Shown in pieces: positions 49,093-62,943 of a DNA stretch of 64,000 nt (the first letter of the stretch is position 1; every line of letters starts with the position of its first letter). The DNA comes from Fasciola hepatica (taxonomy: Eukaryota; Platyhelminthes; Trematoda; Plagiorchiida; Fasciolidae): positions 6,247,501-6,311,500 of the forward strand of contig CANUEZ040000129.1 of assembly GCA_948099385.1 (NCBI GenBank), read 5' to 3'. The position numbers and the translations under genes are program-made. Under the pieces are notes generated by a model, which was not told the origin of the DNA, ran no database searches, and was given only the letters and a program-made list of their open reading frames with translations.

Positions 49093-51938
49093 TCATTTAA
49101 CAAAAGAGATAACAACGAACTGTACATCATTGGAGCCAACTTCTGTTTGAGTGAAAATAGGTGATGCCAACATCTACTCAGGATTGAATGTAATGGTATT
49201 TGGTGCAGTAGCAACGGGTATTAGAAAAATACCAACCACATATCCCTTTGTGGCCCTGAGTGTTTGCATCCATAAACAATAATTAATAAAATGTTGAAGT
49301 AACTATCCAGTGGATGGTCGTTTAGAACTTTCGTGAACCCGGAAACATCACATACTGGCGTTATCCTCAGTCTGCTTTTGCATTCCAAAGCCATACCTAC
49401 GGACATAAGTAGTAGTCAGTAAATCTTTTTATAAACGGTACAATATTGAAAAAAAGCATTCGCAACATATTTGTCACGTAAAGTGCTTTGAATGCCGTAT
49501 GTCTTCTCAAAATACGTGCGCTGTGTTGACGTCCCAATTGTGGTACATTCTCTCTCTTCCTCCTTCGCTGCAGCGGAGTATTGCGTGATACTGAGTGCAA
49601 CGCAGCTGGGTTATATTTTGTGCTGAAACCCATGAGTGCCTATACGTGCTGAAGTGAGGACATTAGTAATGGATCCGTGGACGTGTGTAGCAATATTTAT
49701 GAACGAAGTCTTTTATTACCAAACTCGAGTGGGTATAAAGCAATACATTTATATTGTGGGAAGTAAGATGCTTTAATTCTCACCTTTTACTTTGCATATA
49801 ATACCGTCGAAAATCCCATTTTGCTATCTCAGGAATTAAGGAGCAGCATGTGTGTTTTATAAGTGATCATTAGTCTTCACATTATTATTTTATTATTTGG
49901 TCGTTTACTGTTAATTCAAGGTACCGGTGGGTCATATTAGGTCACACCGAAAGACGAGTTTATAACTGAGAAATCAACGTTACAAGAAGTTTGAATTTTC
50001 AAATTTGTATTGTGTCCAAGGAGATTTGGTAAGATCGACTTCAATATTGTGCGCTACGTTTCGATAACAGAAGCGAGGTACCACATTATTCCACTTTGGA
50101 GTAGAGCAAGCTCATGGGGAACTTATGCGCAAGATGTACATGGACAAGACAATACAACTAAGCTGATTTGAAGTGTGCGTATACGTTCTATTACGTGCAG
50201 GTTTTATAATCCCTGTTCGGAGTTGTTCATCCAGTTTTCATTGACGAAAACCACTGGTGGTAAACCTGACCTTCTTCGGCCTAAATATGGGTCTTATTTA
50301 CCATTTACATTAATTTCAGACTTCTCAACTTAAGATAGATATATCATAGTGGCCAAGGTCACTCCGCTTTTAGTCGTGATTGCATCGCAGCAAAGCCAAA
50401 GCAACTGACATCAAGTTCTATAGTATTTCATATTCTAGTCTCGAGTTTTCACTGCAAAACTTTCTAAAAAGTGGATAATTAAGAGGGAAGTTTTTTCTAA
50501 TAAATTTTTATATAACCTGAAAATGAAAATAATGAGTTGAATACCCGCAGAAACAATGTCTAATGGTCATGTTTTACGCCACTGATTGTATTTCATACAT
50601 TGTCGACCGAGTTATTAGGCAAACTACATATGTCAACAAAAACTGTGGTTGTACTGTCTTGTTTCGGAATATGCACTGCATGTGTGACAACACGGGTTCG
50701 AGAGGCTTAGCGATAAAGTGGTGAGGCTCTAAACTTCCAAGCTAACTTTGACTTTTCTTGTTTCCGAGACGTCCTACCGACCCAATGACAACGGGATTTA
50801 TTCATGAAGATGTATCACTTTGGACCACTGAGGTTTTGTCTCCTCGAGAGTTACCATGGTTCATATGATTCCCATTTGTGTATGCTCTGAGGTTGATGGT
50901 CGAACGGTGACCGGTTCTTTCTCTGAATAAGTAAAGAGCTACCACAAATCAGACTGATGTTACATCCACTGCCCCCCGGCCATTTACCGTACACAGATTA
51001 TTGACGCGGTTACTGATTTCATTTATCAAGCCAGATAAACATTTACCTCAAAAATGCGTTGAGACTCCGATGCCGTTATTCTCACTCGGGTACAATACGG
51101 AGACAAAATATTACCCGAAAAATTGTCTCAAAGTGCATGGCCCACCACCTTTTTTCAACAAGTTAGCTAATTTTGACTACATTTAGGTGGACGTTATTCA
51201 GGAACCATTGTGAGCGAAATTTGAAACCTAATGTGACTAACTTCGACACGTGTGTAAATAGGTAGTTCATTCTTATTACTCAGGAAAATCTCCCTTGATA
51301 GATCTTCTGGTAAAGTCCTTTCAGAGCATTCCAACTTGAAGTTTCCCCTAGGCACACATTCTGACAGCCAAACGACGATGACATATTGTTCTTAAAGTGT
51401 ATTTGGATGTTACCCAAAGATTTGAGCTTCTCAATAATTTCTGGAGCATTGATCAGCATTGTGATTATTATCTCAAGAAAGGTCAGATCAATTGTTGGTA
51501 GGAATAGTTGGTTATCAGATCAATTCCGCAATATTTTGGTTCGTTGTTCTACTTTTCCAGTCTATGTATTGCTCTGTGTCAATATAACTTAGCCGACAAA
51601 GTTATGAAATTACGATAGAAACCCCTAATACATAGATGATGACGAACCTTTACAGTTTCTATTTCATGTTTGAAAAGAGCAGCAACCGCGCTGTTCTGCT
51701 CGTTGATTGCTATCACTGAATCTTTACGCGTACATGCCGTTGTCCTATTGAGACGAGGGATGATGAAGAATGACGTATGAACACGTCCGACTGATTTATT
51801 GCCCACAATTTCACACTCAGAATATCATTTTAGTAAAGGTGACATACCCACTGACTCTATTTCTCTTTGACTTTCTTCTACTTTAAGGCCTGTTTTTCTT
51901 TTTACGTCTTCATCCTTAACTGTTCGCATTCATTTCAG
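49093..51938. other. AT-rich non-coding stretch
   Basis: Nothing firm. A GC-richer patch near 50690-50780 has a faint tRNA-like look (GGGTTCGAGAGG, GGCTTAGCGATAAAG) but does not fold. A 61-codon frame at 51001-51186 has fair composition without a family match. Confidence 0.35.
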
Positions 51939-52174
51939 CTAGTCATGCCCTGCTACAGTCTGCTGTTTATTGTGCGCTCGGAATTGCTTTTCCGCCTTTG
52001 AGTACGCTGTTTAGGGCTATGCCGCCTCCGTTCACGACGTTTATCAAAGACGCGCTAGGTGGAAATATTTCCATCGGTAGCCTTATCACATCTGAAAATA
52101 AGGAAGCCGAACGTTGGCAATTACTTCAAGCGATCATCACGAACACAAATCAAATTAGCTATGTTCACGGATGA
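51939..52174 (+). CDS. Candidate terminal exon, 77 codons plus stop
   Basis: A good acceptor (GTTCGCATTCATTTCAG, ending 51938) is followed by a frame open for 77 complete codons to TGA at 52172-52174. The translation includes SHALLQSAVYCALGIAFPPL, STLFRAMPPPFTTFIKDALG, and NKEAERWQLLQAIITNTNQ. Third positions are rich in G and C compared with the flanks, and the composition (A, P, G, L) is unlike chance frames here. The leading part could be a helical segment. I do not recognise the family. This is one of the two strongest host-exon candidates in the window. Confidence 0.4.
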
Positions 52175-55100
52175 ATATATTATCGTCGCCTATACACTTT
52201 TGATCAATAAGAAGTCTACGACACTGTACTGAGGCTATCACAAAAGATGACCGTCAGAAGTCCCACGGGACAAGAATTTGCTCATTTTTGAGGCATATTG
52301 TTAGATAAAAATCAATTTTACCATTTATGACAGGGTTTTTGAATGGCTGGCTTTCAGTTCGACTTCCGTCAGTTTGACCTTTCTTGTTGTTTGAGTTCTA
52401 CCGAAATCTATGAAATTTGTTCTAACAGAAAAGAGGACAGGCTGAGACATACAAACTGTGATCGTCACTGACCTACAAGAGGTACGTTCCGCATGTGATA
52501 TTTAAGAGCGAACTATAGTTGAACACGACCGGGAAGTTTATTTGTTTAAAACATACACACCTGTTAGTACTGTATCCTGGTTTTGGTGTATGAATACAGC
52601 AAACTTTACATACACAAGTAGATGTCTTCTAGAAACAGTTTCTTGCAATATTTACAGGCCATCAGCCAAACTGCAGACAGCCAAGTATAAAACGATAATT
52701 GTCGACAGTTCCAGAAAACAGTAGAACAAAACTCATAATTGATTAGATTAGGGAAACAGTGGAATGTGAATGATTGGATTGTGTTAATAAACAGGATAGT
52801 GAAATTTAGCAAGATGGAATAAAATAAGATGTAATACAACAATAAATCTGAAAGATAAAGCACAGTCATTTTGAAAATAAATTTATTCATTCAGTTATAT
52901 TTAAAATAGATTTTCTGGCAGTTTACAAGCAATATCATACATAATATATGTATGGATATTCTGTGAATGTTACCAAGGATACATTTGGACAGTTTTATTT
53001 CTTCGCACATGATCTTTGGAAAACGTATTAGCGTTGACTCATGGTAGTCTAAAGAATGCGAGTCGATCAATAACTCAAGTGCAAGCCCAACCACAATGAT
53101 AAGCAATTCTAATCACGAGAACGATCATGTTTTTCTGGATTGTGAAACTATCTCCGGGTACATTAGGTTTTTGACACTAATGAAAGTGTCGGGAATTGAG
53201 CTGCCTAATAATAGTGGTACCTGTGGTATTCTACATCTACTTTCAGCATACACATGAGAGAGAAACAATCGTGAAATTATCATTCCATAGAAAAAATCAG
53301 TGTTCAGATATAACACGTTTTCACATACCATTTTTTGTTCATTCTTATCTTTATGCGTACATTTCGCTACTAACTGCCTGTTAAGATGAGCAGATATGAA
53401 GATTCGGATACATTTCCAGCTTTTATTTTACTTTTTTGAAACAATAGTTCCTATGAGAAATATCGAATAAATATAGAAAAAAGGTTCCTGTAACCGCAGA
53501 GTGCAGCCTGCATTTTGCTGACGGAAAAGTAATCTGTGCGTGGAGTGAGGTTCGGATTCTATTAGCTGGTGATCGTCAAACTGTTATCATTGTGAACTTT
53601 GGACAATAACAAACCGCTTTCTATTCCCATCACCGCCGCTCACATTCCCATTTAGCAGCCGTTCATTGGCCGCGTCTCCCTTCCTGAACTTTTGCACATA
53701 GTTGAGTAACAAAAAAGAAAAGGTGCTAACCGTTTTTGTTTTGGTAAACTAAAGTATCTGTGTTCGTACAAGGTCCAGAGACATGAGCGTTCGTTTACTT
53801 GCAGACCCCTAGGCATAAAATAGTGGAGAAATATTTCTTTCCAAAGAATTTCAATAATCAACTTAGTCATTTGCCAGGGCCCTAAAATCAGAAGTCCACG
53901 GAGTAATCTTCAATAATACAAATATTATCCGATACAACGTACTTCACCACATATGGAGTAAAAGTATATTAAAGCTGGGCGTAATTAATTCAGCTTGTTA
54001 CCAGTCCTATGTAATATAGCTATTTATTAGGATTGACGTGTTATTTGAAACACCTCTGGGTCAGGTATTGCAACATACCATACCGCCGATTGCACATCTA
54101 TTTTCCGTTGCTTACTTCGAGAAGCAACTTTTCTGTGATCATGACTGAGGGTTGTTCTCAGAATGTTACGGTAGACAGAATGAAAAAAACTAACCCTACT
54201 CTTGAAAACATTTAAACAAAAAAGGATTGAAGTAGACCTAACAGAACAAGAATGGCATGTGGACGAATAAATCAGTTCATTTAAACTTACCTTCCCAAGA
54301 ATAAGAGCAACATAAATGTTTCTTTTTTGAATACGTAATCTATGCCTCATTGCTGGAATACACAGGTCGCTTCTGTAGTTTTCGGATGTGTGACTTCATC
54401 CAGTAGGCAATAGCTTTCCAGCAGGAACACTTGCAATTTCGGGGATCTTTCCACATGCTGGCAGCAGTCAATCCAAACGCATGAGAACATTGAAAATCGA
54501 TTTATGCAGTTCAGTGCCATGTGCATTCTGATCGATCCGTATTAGCATTGCAGACTTAGGAATGAGTTCCCTATTTTGCAAAATGTTATCGAAACGGCAG
54601 TGGTAAACCCGTCCAATTGGTCAATTCTTTGGGAGAGACGGTACTGAAGTCCCCACTCGAAACGGGACCAAACTGTGCTTAGGAAGGCTCCTAAATAAGT
54701 GACCCATATATAGCTACTGGGGCATAAATATTTCACACTGCACCTAAGAAGAGGCTTTTCATGCGACATGGTTTTTGACTGTGAAAACGTAATGTTACAC
54801 AATGGGTTGTGACGAGTATCTTGTTGTTTATCTAGCCAAATAAATGAGTATTTCAATCCCATTTTATTACGTATTGATACAAAACGGACAAGAGTTCGTC
54901 TTCATAAACATTCGTGATGAAGTTTTCTCAGAAGTCAATGACAGGCTTGTATACAGTAAACCACTAGAAACAAGATCGAAAATCATGTCAAAATTGTATG
55001 TGCCACGCTTTCACATTTACATCCATGGAGATGACTAGACATTTCGCCACGTGTAAATGCAAAAGCAAGCGAGTTTTCTGCCACAAGAACCTGGCTCTGT

Positions 55101-55317
55101 CCGTAGAATGTTTCCATACAATTACTCATTGCATTATCACGCTGTATTAAGCCCTAGATTTATTCCATAGCAAAGCAGCAAGGAAAAGTGTTATTAAACA
55201 AAGACTCGCGAATAAATCAAAGTATTGTGTTCGCAATGAACATCATGGGCGCGAAAAGACGGACTCGCAAACACGTGCACACGAGGCGGACAAGTGGTCA
55301 ATATTTCTCGCATGCCT
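52175..55317. other. AT-rich non-coding stretch
   Basis: No gene or repeat recognised. The sequence is very AT-rich at 52730-53000. No AATAAA lies close behind the candidate terminal exon. Confidence 0.4.
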
Positions 55318-55657
55318 GGACATACGCCCGCACGGTGTTGATAATAAATCATGCTTCATCTAGGACAGCGTTTGCTGATCGATCCCGCTCGCATCGATTC
55401 ATCTAGCTTGGCGTCAGCCAAATGAAGGCGTGTCTAGCTCGCGAAAGCGTATCTTACTCTGCTGACTTTCTTAGACACTCCCTGGCCTGCTTGCTCGCTT
55501 ACTCAAGCCAGAAGGCCAGCAGGTAATCTAGGAAGTAAGTGGATTTAGATAAGTGTTCACGAGCAAGCCACGCCTTTATTTGACGGACGCCAAGCAAGGT
55601 AAATCGATGCGCAGCGTGATGCCTGGGCAAATGTCAAAGTCGTGCGGGCGTATGTCC
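55318..55657. repeat. GC-rich foldback element (large imperfect palindrome)
   Basis: Two arms of about 160 bp are inverted copies of each other. Matching blocks, outside to inside, are GGACATACGCCCGCACG (55318-55334 with 55641-55657, 17 of 17), CGCATCGATT (55390-55399 with 55602-55611), GCTTGGCGTC (55406-55415 with 55586-55595) and CAAATxAAGGCGTG (55419-55432 with 55569-55582). The centre holds a smaller palindrome, CTGGCC...GGCCAG, near 55482-55517. GC content is well above the background. It has no coding motif. It may be a foldback/MITE-type DNA transposon or two head-to-head copies of a short repeat. Confidence 0.85.
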
Positions 55658-56839
55658 CCCTGGAGAACTGAGTCTGTGGAAGCATTTTCAGAGCTGTGTT
55701 GGCGTGAAGGATTTGCACATCTAATCGCAGTTGTTGAACGCCTTTGTATTCGTTGCAACCCCGGTAATTTCATTTCCGCGATTCATATTAGGACTAACAG
55801 AGTAAACAAACCCTAAAGTATTATGCTCATGAGCTTTGGAGATATGGACGAGATAAGTGAAAAGCTCTCTTTATTTCCAGGAAAACTTTGTATTGATAAA
55901 ATTGCACCTGAAAGCTTATGTTGCTCTGTCTATGAGTACAAACTAGAAAGACGGTCTCCAATGTACTAACCTAGGTATTATCTTATATCGGAGGACACTA
56001 TGATGTTTGACGGAAAATATCCTTTTGTTCAACGAGGATGCAAGCTTGTCATGAGCAAAATAGAAATTATTCATTCATAAACTTTTAAACCCATTTCTGA
56101 ATTAGACGAGCGACGGTTAGATCAGGGCAGTGGTTGTATACAGGTACTGATTACTTGTGACCGCAGTGTTTTGTTGCTGATTTCATCGTTCATCCGCAGT
56201 TTCAGTCAATTTCAACGTGCTAGTAGGTCGAAAGCCTATTTATTAGGTCCTGTCCGTTTGCATGGGTTGGCGTATGGTCAGTGGAACACTGTCGTTAACG
56301 TGTGCGACAGAGCTCATCGCTCTTTATTCAAAATGTTTTTTAGGGGTGAATTTTACTACTCGAAAAGGCTCACCAGCACACACAAATTTTTGTGTTGGAA
56401 ATAAGTTTACATGCGGGCGTGAAATCGTCAAAACTTCGATATATACGGTTACACCTACTAGTCTCCATGTGCCAGCTTAACGTCGAGTCCTGATATATAC
56501 GAAAGCCACACAAGCAAATGTGGAAGCGCGAATTTGGTTCAGTTAAGGCTGGTGTTGGAACCTCCGTAAAGCGACTACTTCAGAGCGCGTCCATCGTACA
56601 TATATCGTACATTTCCTTCGTACATAGAATCATTTGCACTCAGGCAGACAACTATATTCGTGGAATGACGTGACTTGGTTTTACCGCTGTTAGAGTGAAA
56701 AATGACCTGGTTCTTGGTCACTGATTAACATCAGCAAGGGGTGTACCTGCAGCAAAGCGCATGTCTAAGCCAATCACTCAAGTGGAGTCAATGTGCGATT
56801 GATACGCCGTAATAAGGCGGAAACTGAAATTACAACCTT
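55658..56839. other. Non-coding stretch
   Basis: No gene or repeat recognised; only short frames without motifs. Confidence 0.4.
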
Positions 56840-57321
56840 TTATTTATCTAGCACCTTAAAGAGAAGGCAGCGGAGACTCATCCTAGTCAAAAGAGTTGGA
56901 ATGAGTTTCCCTTGGTACTCCGGCGGGTGAAATTTCACCGTGGATAGATGAGAGTATTTCTTGCCTGCTTTTCTCACCACCTTTTCTAGCGGCAGCACTT
57001 CATACCCCCTCCCCCCTTCTCCCCTGCATGCAATTAAACTGTTACGTAACTGGTTCTTCGTATTTGGAAAAGCATCGAAATAAACGATTTGGCCAGAAAA
57101 CATCTTAACTCGAAGTGCTACAACTTTCATTTTGCATGCTCGAAAATATAGCTGAGAGTATACCTTTTAACTTTTTCCCATCTCAAATGAGTATCAGAAG
57201 CGTCATATTTTGTTGCAAACTGAAACTCTAATTTTCTGCGTAAAAAAGAAAACATTCTTAACAGGCAATATACAAGGTTGACGTTCACCAACTTTGGGAC
57301 ATTATGGTTCGAATATATCAA
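56840..57321 (-). CDS. Two tandem frames overlapping at ATGA, unidentified
   Basis: On the minus strand a 64-codon frame (57321-57127) ends YTLSYIFEHAK and its TGA overlaps the ATG of a 96-codon frame (57130-56840). The second frame begins MKVVALRVKMFSGQIVYFDA and contains VLPLEKVVRKAGKKYSHLS and STVKFHPPEYQGKLIPTLL. It could be one reading frame broken by a single-base shift, or two unrelated frames. Composition of the second is basic and protein-like. The run GGGGAGAAGGGGGGAGGGGG lies inside it. No family recognised. Confidence 0.2.
57005..57024 (-). other. G-rich run, possible quadruplex former
   Basis: The minus strand reads GGGG, AGAA, GGGGGG, A, GGGGG. With the six-base run contributing two tracts a G-quadruplex is conceivable, but only three separate runs exist. 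Confidence 0.4.
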
Positions 57322-60300
57322 GTGGAGTTTATTCTCACCTTGTAAAAAGGGTGCACTTCTCTCCGTGATTTAGCAACAAAGCTTGAAACATGTTGGGCTA
57401 CCTAAATACATGGTTTTCTCCATCGTATTCCTGTGTCGGTGTTGATGTCATTCAACATTCACATGTATACATCACGTTCACTCATCTTTCCACCCGATCA
57501 TTGAGTAACTCAAACCGTGTTTTCAGTCATTTAAATAAGCTGTGTCCACTTGAAATGATGTCATAGACACCTGAATAATTTCTACGACTTGGGCAATAAC
57601 TCTCTCTGCACATTCGTGCAAGTGGGGTCAGTTATCGACAAACGGTCCTCGAACGGATTTTATTAATTACCATTCTATGTCTAAATCTTCTCACTTACGA
57701 TCAGTTGTTCTCTCGACAGCCTCTTTTTGGCAGCGTCTCTTCTTCAAAAGTGTTGTATCAATGTTATTTACCAAATGTCAATCCGCTGGTTTGTCAAGTA
57801 TCAATTAGTCCAGCTGTCCAACATCTGGTTGATGACAAAAAAGGATAACGGTTTTTTGTTCTACTTGCAGTCCGGTGACTCGGGGCCCAGGTTCATTTAA
57901 CCTAAATTGCTTTTATCCTTATCACCAAAATGAACAGTGACGTATTCGATGTATGTGTGGTGACGGTTTGCGGAGGATTGTGTGTTTCCTCGCCAACACA
58001 GCAATGTGGGCAGTACTCACTCATTTTAATCTTCCGTTGCTTATCTCAACCGTCCCTCCTAAGTTTCAGTAAAAAAGCCACTTGAGGATGACTAACTTCA
58101 ACCGCCCGGATTTTTGTTTTCTCAGTTGCACGTCACGTGGACTAAGATAGTCCTGACTGGCTGTCACTTTCGGATAAAGGTGAAACAGCCTTATTTGTCT
58201 CGGGTACAAAATTGTTCTTACCTCGGTGTGAGATATGGCTCCTTATTTAATTCAAAGCTGGATTGTTTATTGGTGCGAAGCTGACGTTTTTATGACGGTA
58301 AAGGTGAGTACCTCTACTGGTCATATACCATTTAACAGGCAGTTGCAACTTGTAGACACCGTTCACTTGTTTTTCAGCAAGTATGGCCACAGGCCTGCGG
58401 CTTTCAAAAGTGGAAATATGAATAGTAATGTAGTAATCTGACTGCCGATCAGTGATTGAGTTTTCTTCCATAGTTACTGGTCTTGAATTATGAGAAAGTG
58501 CAGCAAACTACAACATCATTACTGTAGGTAAATCTAATTCTTTAGTGAATAGACTAATCTGGTATAGTCTCTGATATTCATTTCCAGAACCAAGTAATCA
58601 AGTACTCACCTTTACAAACAATAAATTGGAGTAGATCCATCCGGTAATCTTGCCTAATAGGCAGAATATAATCCTTATTTTGGAGGCAGCGGCTTAAGTC
58701 AAGTTTTATTCGTCTGTGATTTCACGTACGCAAGCATCATGGAGGAGTTTCAGCGATGCTAGCGCTTTGTACGAAGTCTTGTGGTGTGGATAAATCATGA
58801 GCTAAGTGAAAACGAAAGTCTACTGAATCAGCAGCAACTGTGGATTTTGTCAACCCAGTCTGACGGGTTGTTTACTGGGTAAGATAGCACGTTTATATGC
58901 TGCTCAGAATGTTTAAAAACTGAAATGTATTTGTTCTGAAACAGGTACTCCCTGGTAGTTACTGCGAGCTACTAAAGATTTCTACATCAATCATCCTCTT
59001 TGTCTCAGCTTTACTCATCTGTTATTGACAGTTCTTATTCCATAAGCGAACTGAGCATGAAGTAATGTGGACCAGTTTCTTTGAATACTTTCAACCTGAC
59101 TCCGTCGGTGAAAGTTTGAAAAGAAACCTCATGCGAGGTGAAAAAACAAACAAATTTGTTAGGAAATGTGTTGCACTACCGCTTTGTAGCAGAGCTGTTT
59201 TTTTTTGTCAAAAGCCGGTTTACTTAATTAGAGTAGATCGAAAAAGCAAAAGTCCGTTACAAATAACATGCTTCAATTTGCTAGATATAACCAAAAATTG
59301 ATTGATGAACGGATTTGACGAAGATAAATTATTCGTGCACATAACCAGAATTCGAGCGCACGTTTGTTAACCAACGTTCCGTTTACGATGACAACAGCGA
59401 TGGTATTCAAGTAATCCTCATTCAGTTTTTCTGAACATGTTTAGATGAATTCTCTATTTTAATGTGCACTGATTGTTGTCAAGTGCATTGTTGGGACATT
59501 GGATTATATCCTATTCGATTCCATCTTCATTTGACGCACTGTGTACTGCGGGTTTCTGTCCTTCATCTCTGAACTGCTTCCAACTACAGGGTTTATCCAT
59601 CAGCCGCAGATATTTGTTAAAAGTTCGAATCCAGTGTTTTGCAGTGGTATTTTTTGTTTTTACCTTTTTCAAGCATACCGTGCACTGCGATTGTTTTCAT
59701 ACTTTCGAGCAGATTTGTTCAGGGCAGCAAATACTTCCGTTCCCAAGTAGCTTTTTGTGGAGTGTTGAAAGGTCGATTTCTTTTGAGATGGAAATCTTTC
59801 AGAGATCTTTCTTAACTTCATGTATTAGAGCACAGCAACTAATCAGTCGTAAGCTTCAAATGATCAGAAACAAGTCAATGGTCTTGGGGATTACAGAACG
59901 GTCCCCGTATGCGTAGCGACGAAATTGTGTTTCATGAGGATAGCTTCATCGCGTACAACGGTGACTGAACCTTATCTGGTTAGCAATGAGCATATTGCAT
60001 TATTATCCCGAAGTGCCTGGTCTTTTGAGTTTGTAAGCTTTGAATGGTAAACCAGTCAAACATGGTTCAAGCAATTTTAGGCCCCCATTATCGCAGTAGT
60101 TACAGTCCGCATACCATTGGGTAATTAATGTACTTTGTTGTAATGAGTTGTATGTACAGTAAACAAGGCTCGAAATGCTTTGCTTTGACGTCGTGAATTT
60201 TGGAATGTTCTTTATGCTGATTGCAAGATCAATATGATTATTGAAACATACGGCCGAGCATCTGTTTAAAGAGGCTTGGTAGTGACCAGAAGAAATTCAA

Positions 60301-62943
60301 ACAAATAGTTATTTGGAAAAAAGAAAACATATGTTCACAGTAATGTTACTCAGCCCGCTTTACGCATACGTAATACTTTTTGGCACGTTTGCTGTTTCCA
60401 CGGATATTCCCAATTCTTAGATGTATGACCGATATTCTGTTGGCCTTCGAAATAATTTCATTCTTTCGATAATCCACATTATTGCGCTTTGAGAGGCTAA
60501 GATGTTTTTGTGATCATTGATGTTAGTCAAAAGTTGCACTGCTTTCTAGAATTCATTATCGTTGCACTGTTCAGTACCGAAGAGTGAACTGACTTTAAGT
60601 TGCTTTTTCATGTTCATGTACTGCGGTCTGTGGTCACTTTGGGTTTTACAGCAACCCCCGTTGATCGTACATTCTCATGGCCCGAAAGAAACAGCGTGCA
60701 CTTCTGATTATTCTTTGCAATCCCTCATAGCAATTATTGCACGAAGGTCGAAATGAGGCTAGCCTGTACCTCGTATGCTGAATAAGAGATAGGTTATCTG
60801 AAATACGTTGTTCGAACAGACGAAGAAAAAGACCGCGTGAACTCCCAGTAATTACGATGATTTCATATCAGTCCAGTTTTATCTGAAGGCAGCGGTCACG
60901 TAGTCTGCTTGTCAAGTGTTACCTAACTCCTGCCCCAACCGGATCAGCATAATGGATGATTTATGATATTTTTGTTTCAGTTGGGCGCAATTTGCTTGGG
61001 CTTTCGAACAAAATAACATTTTGGGAACTTTCTAAGTACTAATTATCTAATTACATCTATGCATCCGAGCAGTGGATGGCAGTGGATTTGACCAGACCAA
61101 AGATTTCGATTGGGAACCCTATCAAAACAGGTTGGGGGAAGAGAGTTTCCCGAAAGATTTCCAATCTACAGTACCAGTTCTCCTAAACCAAATAAATACC
61201 CCCATTCCCTGCAAGCATTCCATTTCCCGACCACAATTACGGTTATTAGTTGTAGCTCTTTTCCTGTGCAGCAAATAGACTGATAAATGAGTTAATACCG
61301 AAAGTAACCAATTTTCGCTTCTAGGTTTGACTTTACAAGTATGCCTGAACAAACGTATCACGATGTGGAACACGAGTAACTCTGAGTGATAATCGTTTAC
61401 TCACTAAAATGAAAAAAGGGCTGAATCTAACCTCAAGAGTCGGAGTATATTTATAAAATAATTCTTAGTATTTCACCTCAGAAGTCACGCGTTTTTTCGG
61501 ATAGACTCATAAGTCGTGCTCTGCAAGTTTACGTACTAATCGTAATGGCTAAAGGTCAGGATGGTGCAGCACGCATTCTGATCTTTGTTTGTATACGTGA
61601 GACAGGTATCAACAGATAAAACACCAAGTCCGCTAGTTTATGTTACGCACATTCACTAGAAACATTCAAGCAGTTTGAAGTAACTACTGATTTTCGCGTG
61701 CCTTCTGTCTCAGTTATTAATTTTCCAATATAGTCCAATTATTATGATCAAAGGACAATTTTCATCTCATCACAAAATGCATTCTCGTAGCTCTTTTATA
61801 AAAAGCACTACTAGAAAGATTTATTTGTCAAATGTAGGTTATTCAGGTTTGATATTCACTCTTCAAACTCTGTTGAAATTTGAAAGTCAGACTACGGATG
61901 TGATTCCGTGGGAAAACAAAAAGTCTATTGGAATAGGGGCATTTAGTAAATAATTATTCACACTCCCGCAGAAGCAGGTTTGTCACGGGCCACTCAGTGA
62001 TGTCAGGCTTTATATTGTTGCACAGCTGAAAAGAAGGCTTTCGTTTCTTCTAATATTCTTGCCGCTGTGACGATGTATGGGATTGTATTTTTTGTTTTTA
62101 TTCCGCGAAAGTGACTTTGAAAATCTGAGTAGAAGTTGATATCATATTCAGTTAGTCTTAGACCAGCTCTGAGCATTTCCATGGAGAATGATGTAGCACC
62201 CCAAAAGCGTTCTTTTATCCCTGTTCAATTTTAGCGTTGATCATCGAACACCGTAACATTCATTTTTACTGTTCTCAGTACAATAGGTTGCTTCATATTC
62301 TTCTCACGACTACAGCTAAACGTTTGGTGTCTTATTTAAAAAGCCCAAAGGTTTTCAGATAAATAACTACCATTCAATAATATGGTGGTTATAAACAATA
62401 CATAAAGACGCGAGATTGGTTCGGATTTATCATAAATAACCTGTTAAGAGCAGGTAATCACGCAGGAAAAAAGCATCGATGTACACTGTTAACAAAACTC
62501 GGCCGAATGACACTAGAAGGTATGTCGTGGATATGTGAAGTGCATCATCTAAGCTAGCTTCACACGGCTAGTTATTCAAGATGAAGAAATTTATGTTGAA
62601 GCTGAAAATTAGAGTAAATACGGTTTCCAATAAGTTCAGAACACATCATTTGATATACCACTGTGCATTTAGTGATTAAAAGATTTCCCTTGATACAAGA
62701 ATATGATAGGTTATTGAGAAGCACTATGATTATTCCAAAAATTTATTTAACATCTTTGGAAGCAGATTACAAGGACCAAGAGAGCTTCATGAATATGAAA
62801 TGCACAATTGGTACGAAGAGTTTGAATCTTAGATAATGGGAAATCCACTTGCATTTTCCCATCTAGAATGCTTCATGTAAATTTTGATTTGCACGTCACT
62901 TGCTACTCAATTGTAACATATTCACACACTAATCGTAGAACAA
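57322..62943. other. AT-rich non-coding stretch
   Basis: Nothing recognised as a gene or repeat. A 147-codon frame at 59473-59916 lacks conserved motifs. A short ATG-led segment near 58235-58301 ends at a good donor (AAAG|GTGAGT) but is too short to judge. Confidence 0.4.

Noticed and set aside
57866..57895. SGDSGPRF after a strong acceptor, like the GDSGGP of trypsin-type proteases
   Set aside because: Only eight residues match, the preceding conserved cysteine is absent, the second glycine is missing, and a stop follows four codons later.
59473..59916. 147-codon plus-strand frame
   Set aside because: Composition is that of AT-biased chance sequence (F, S, L, C rich) and no motif is present.
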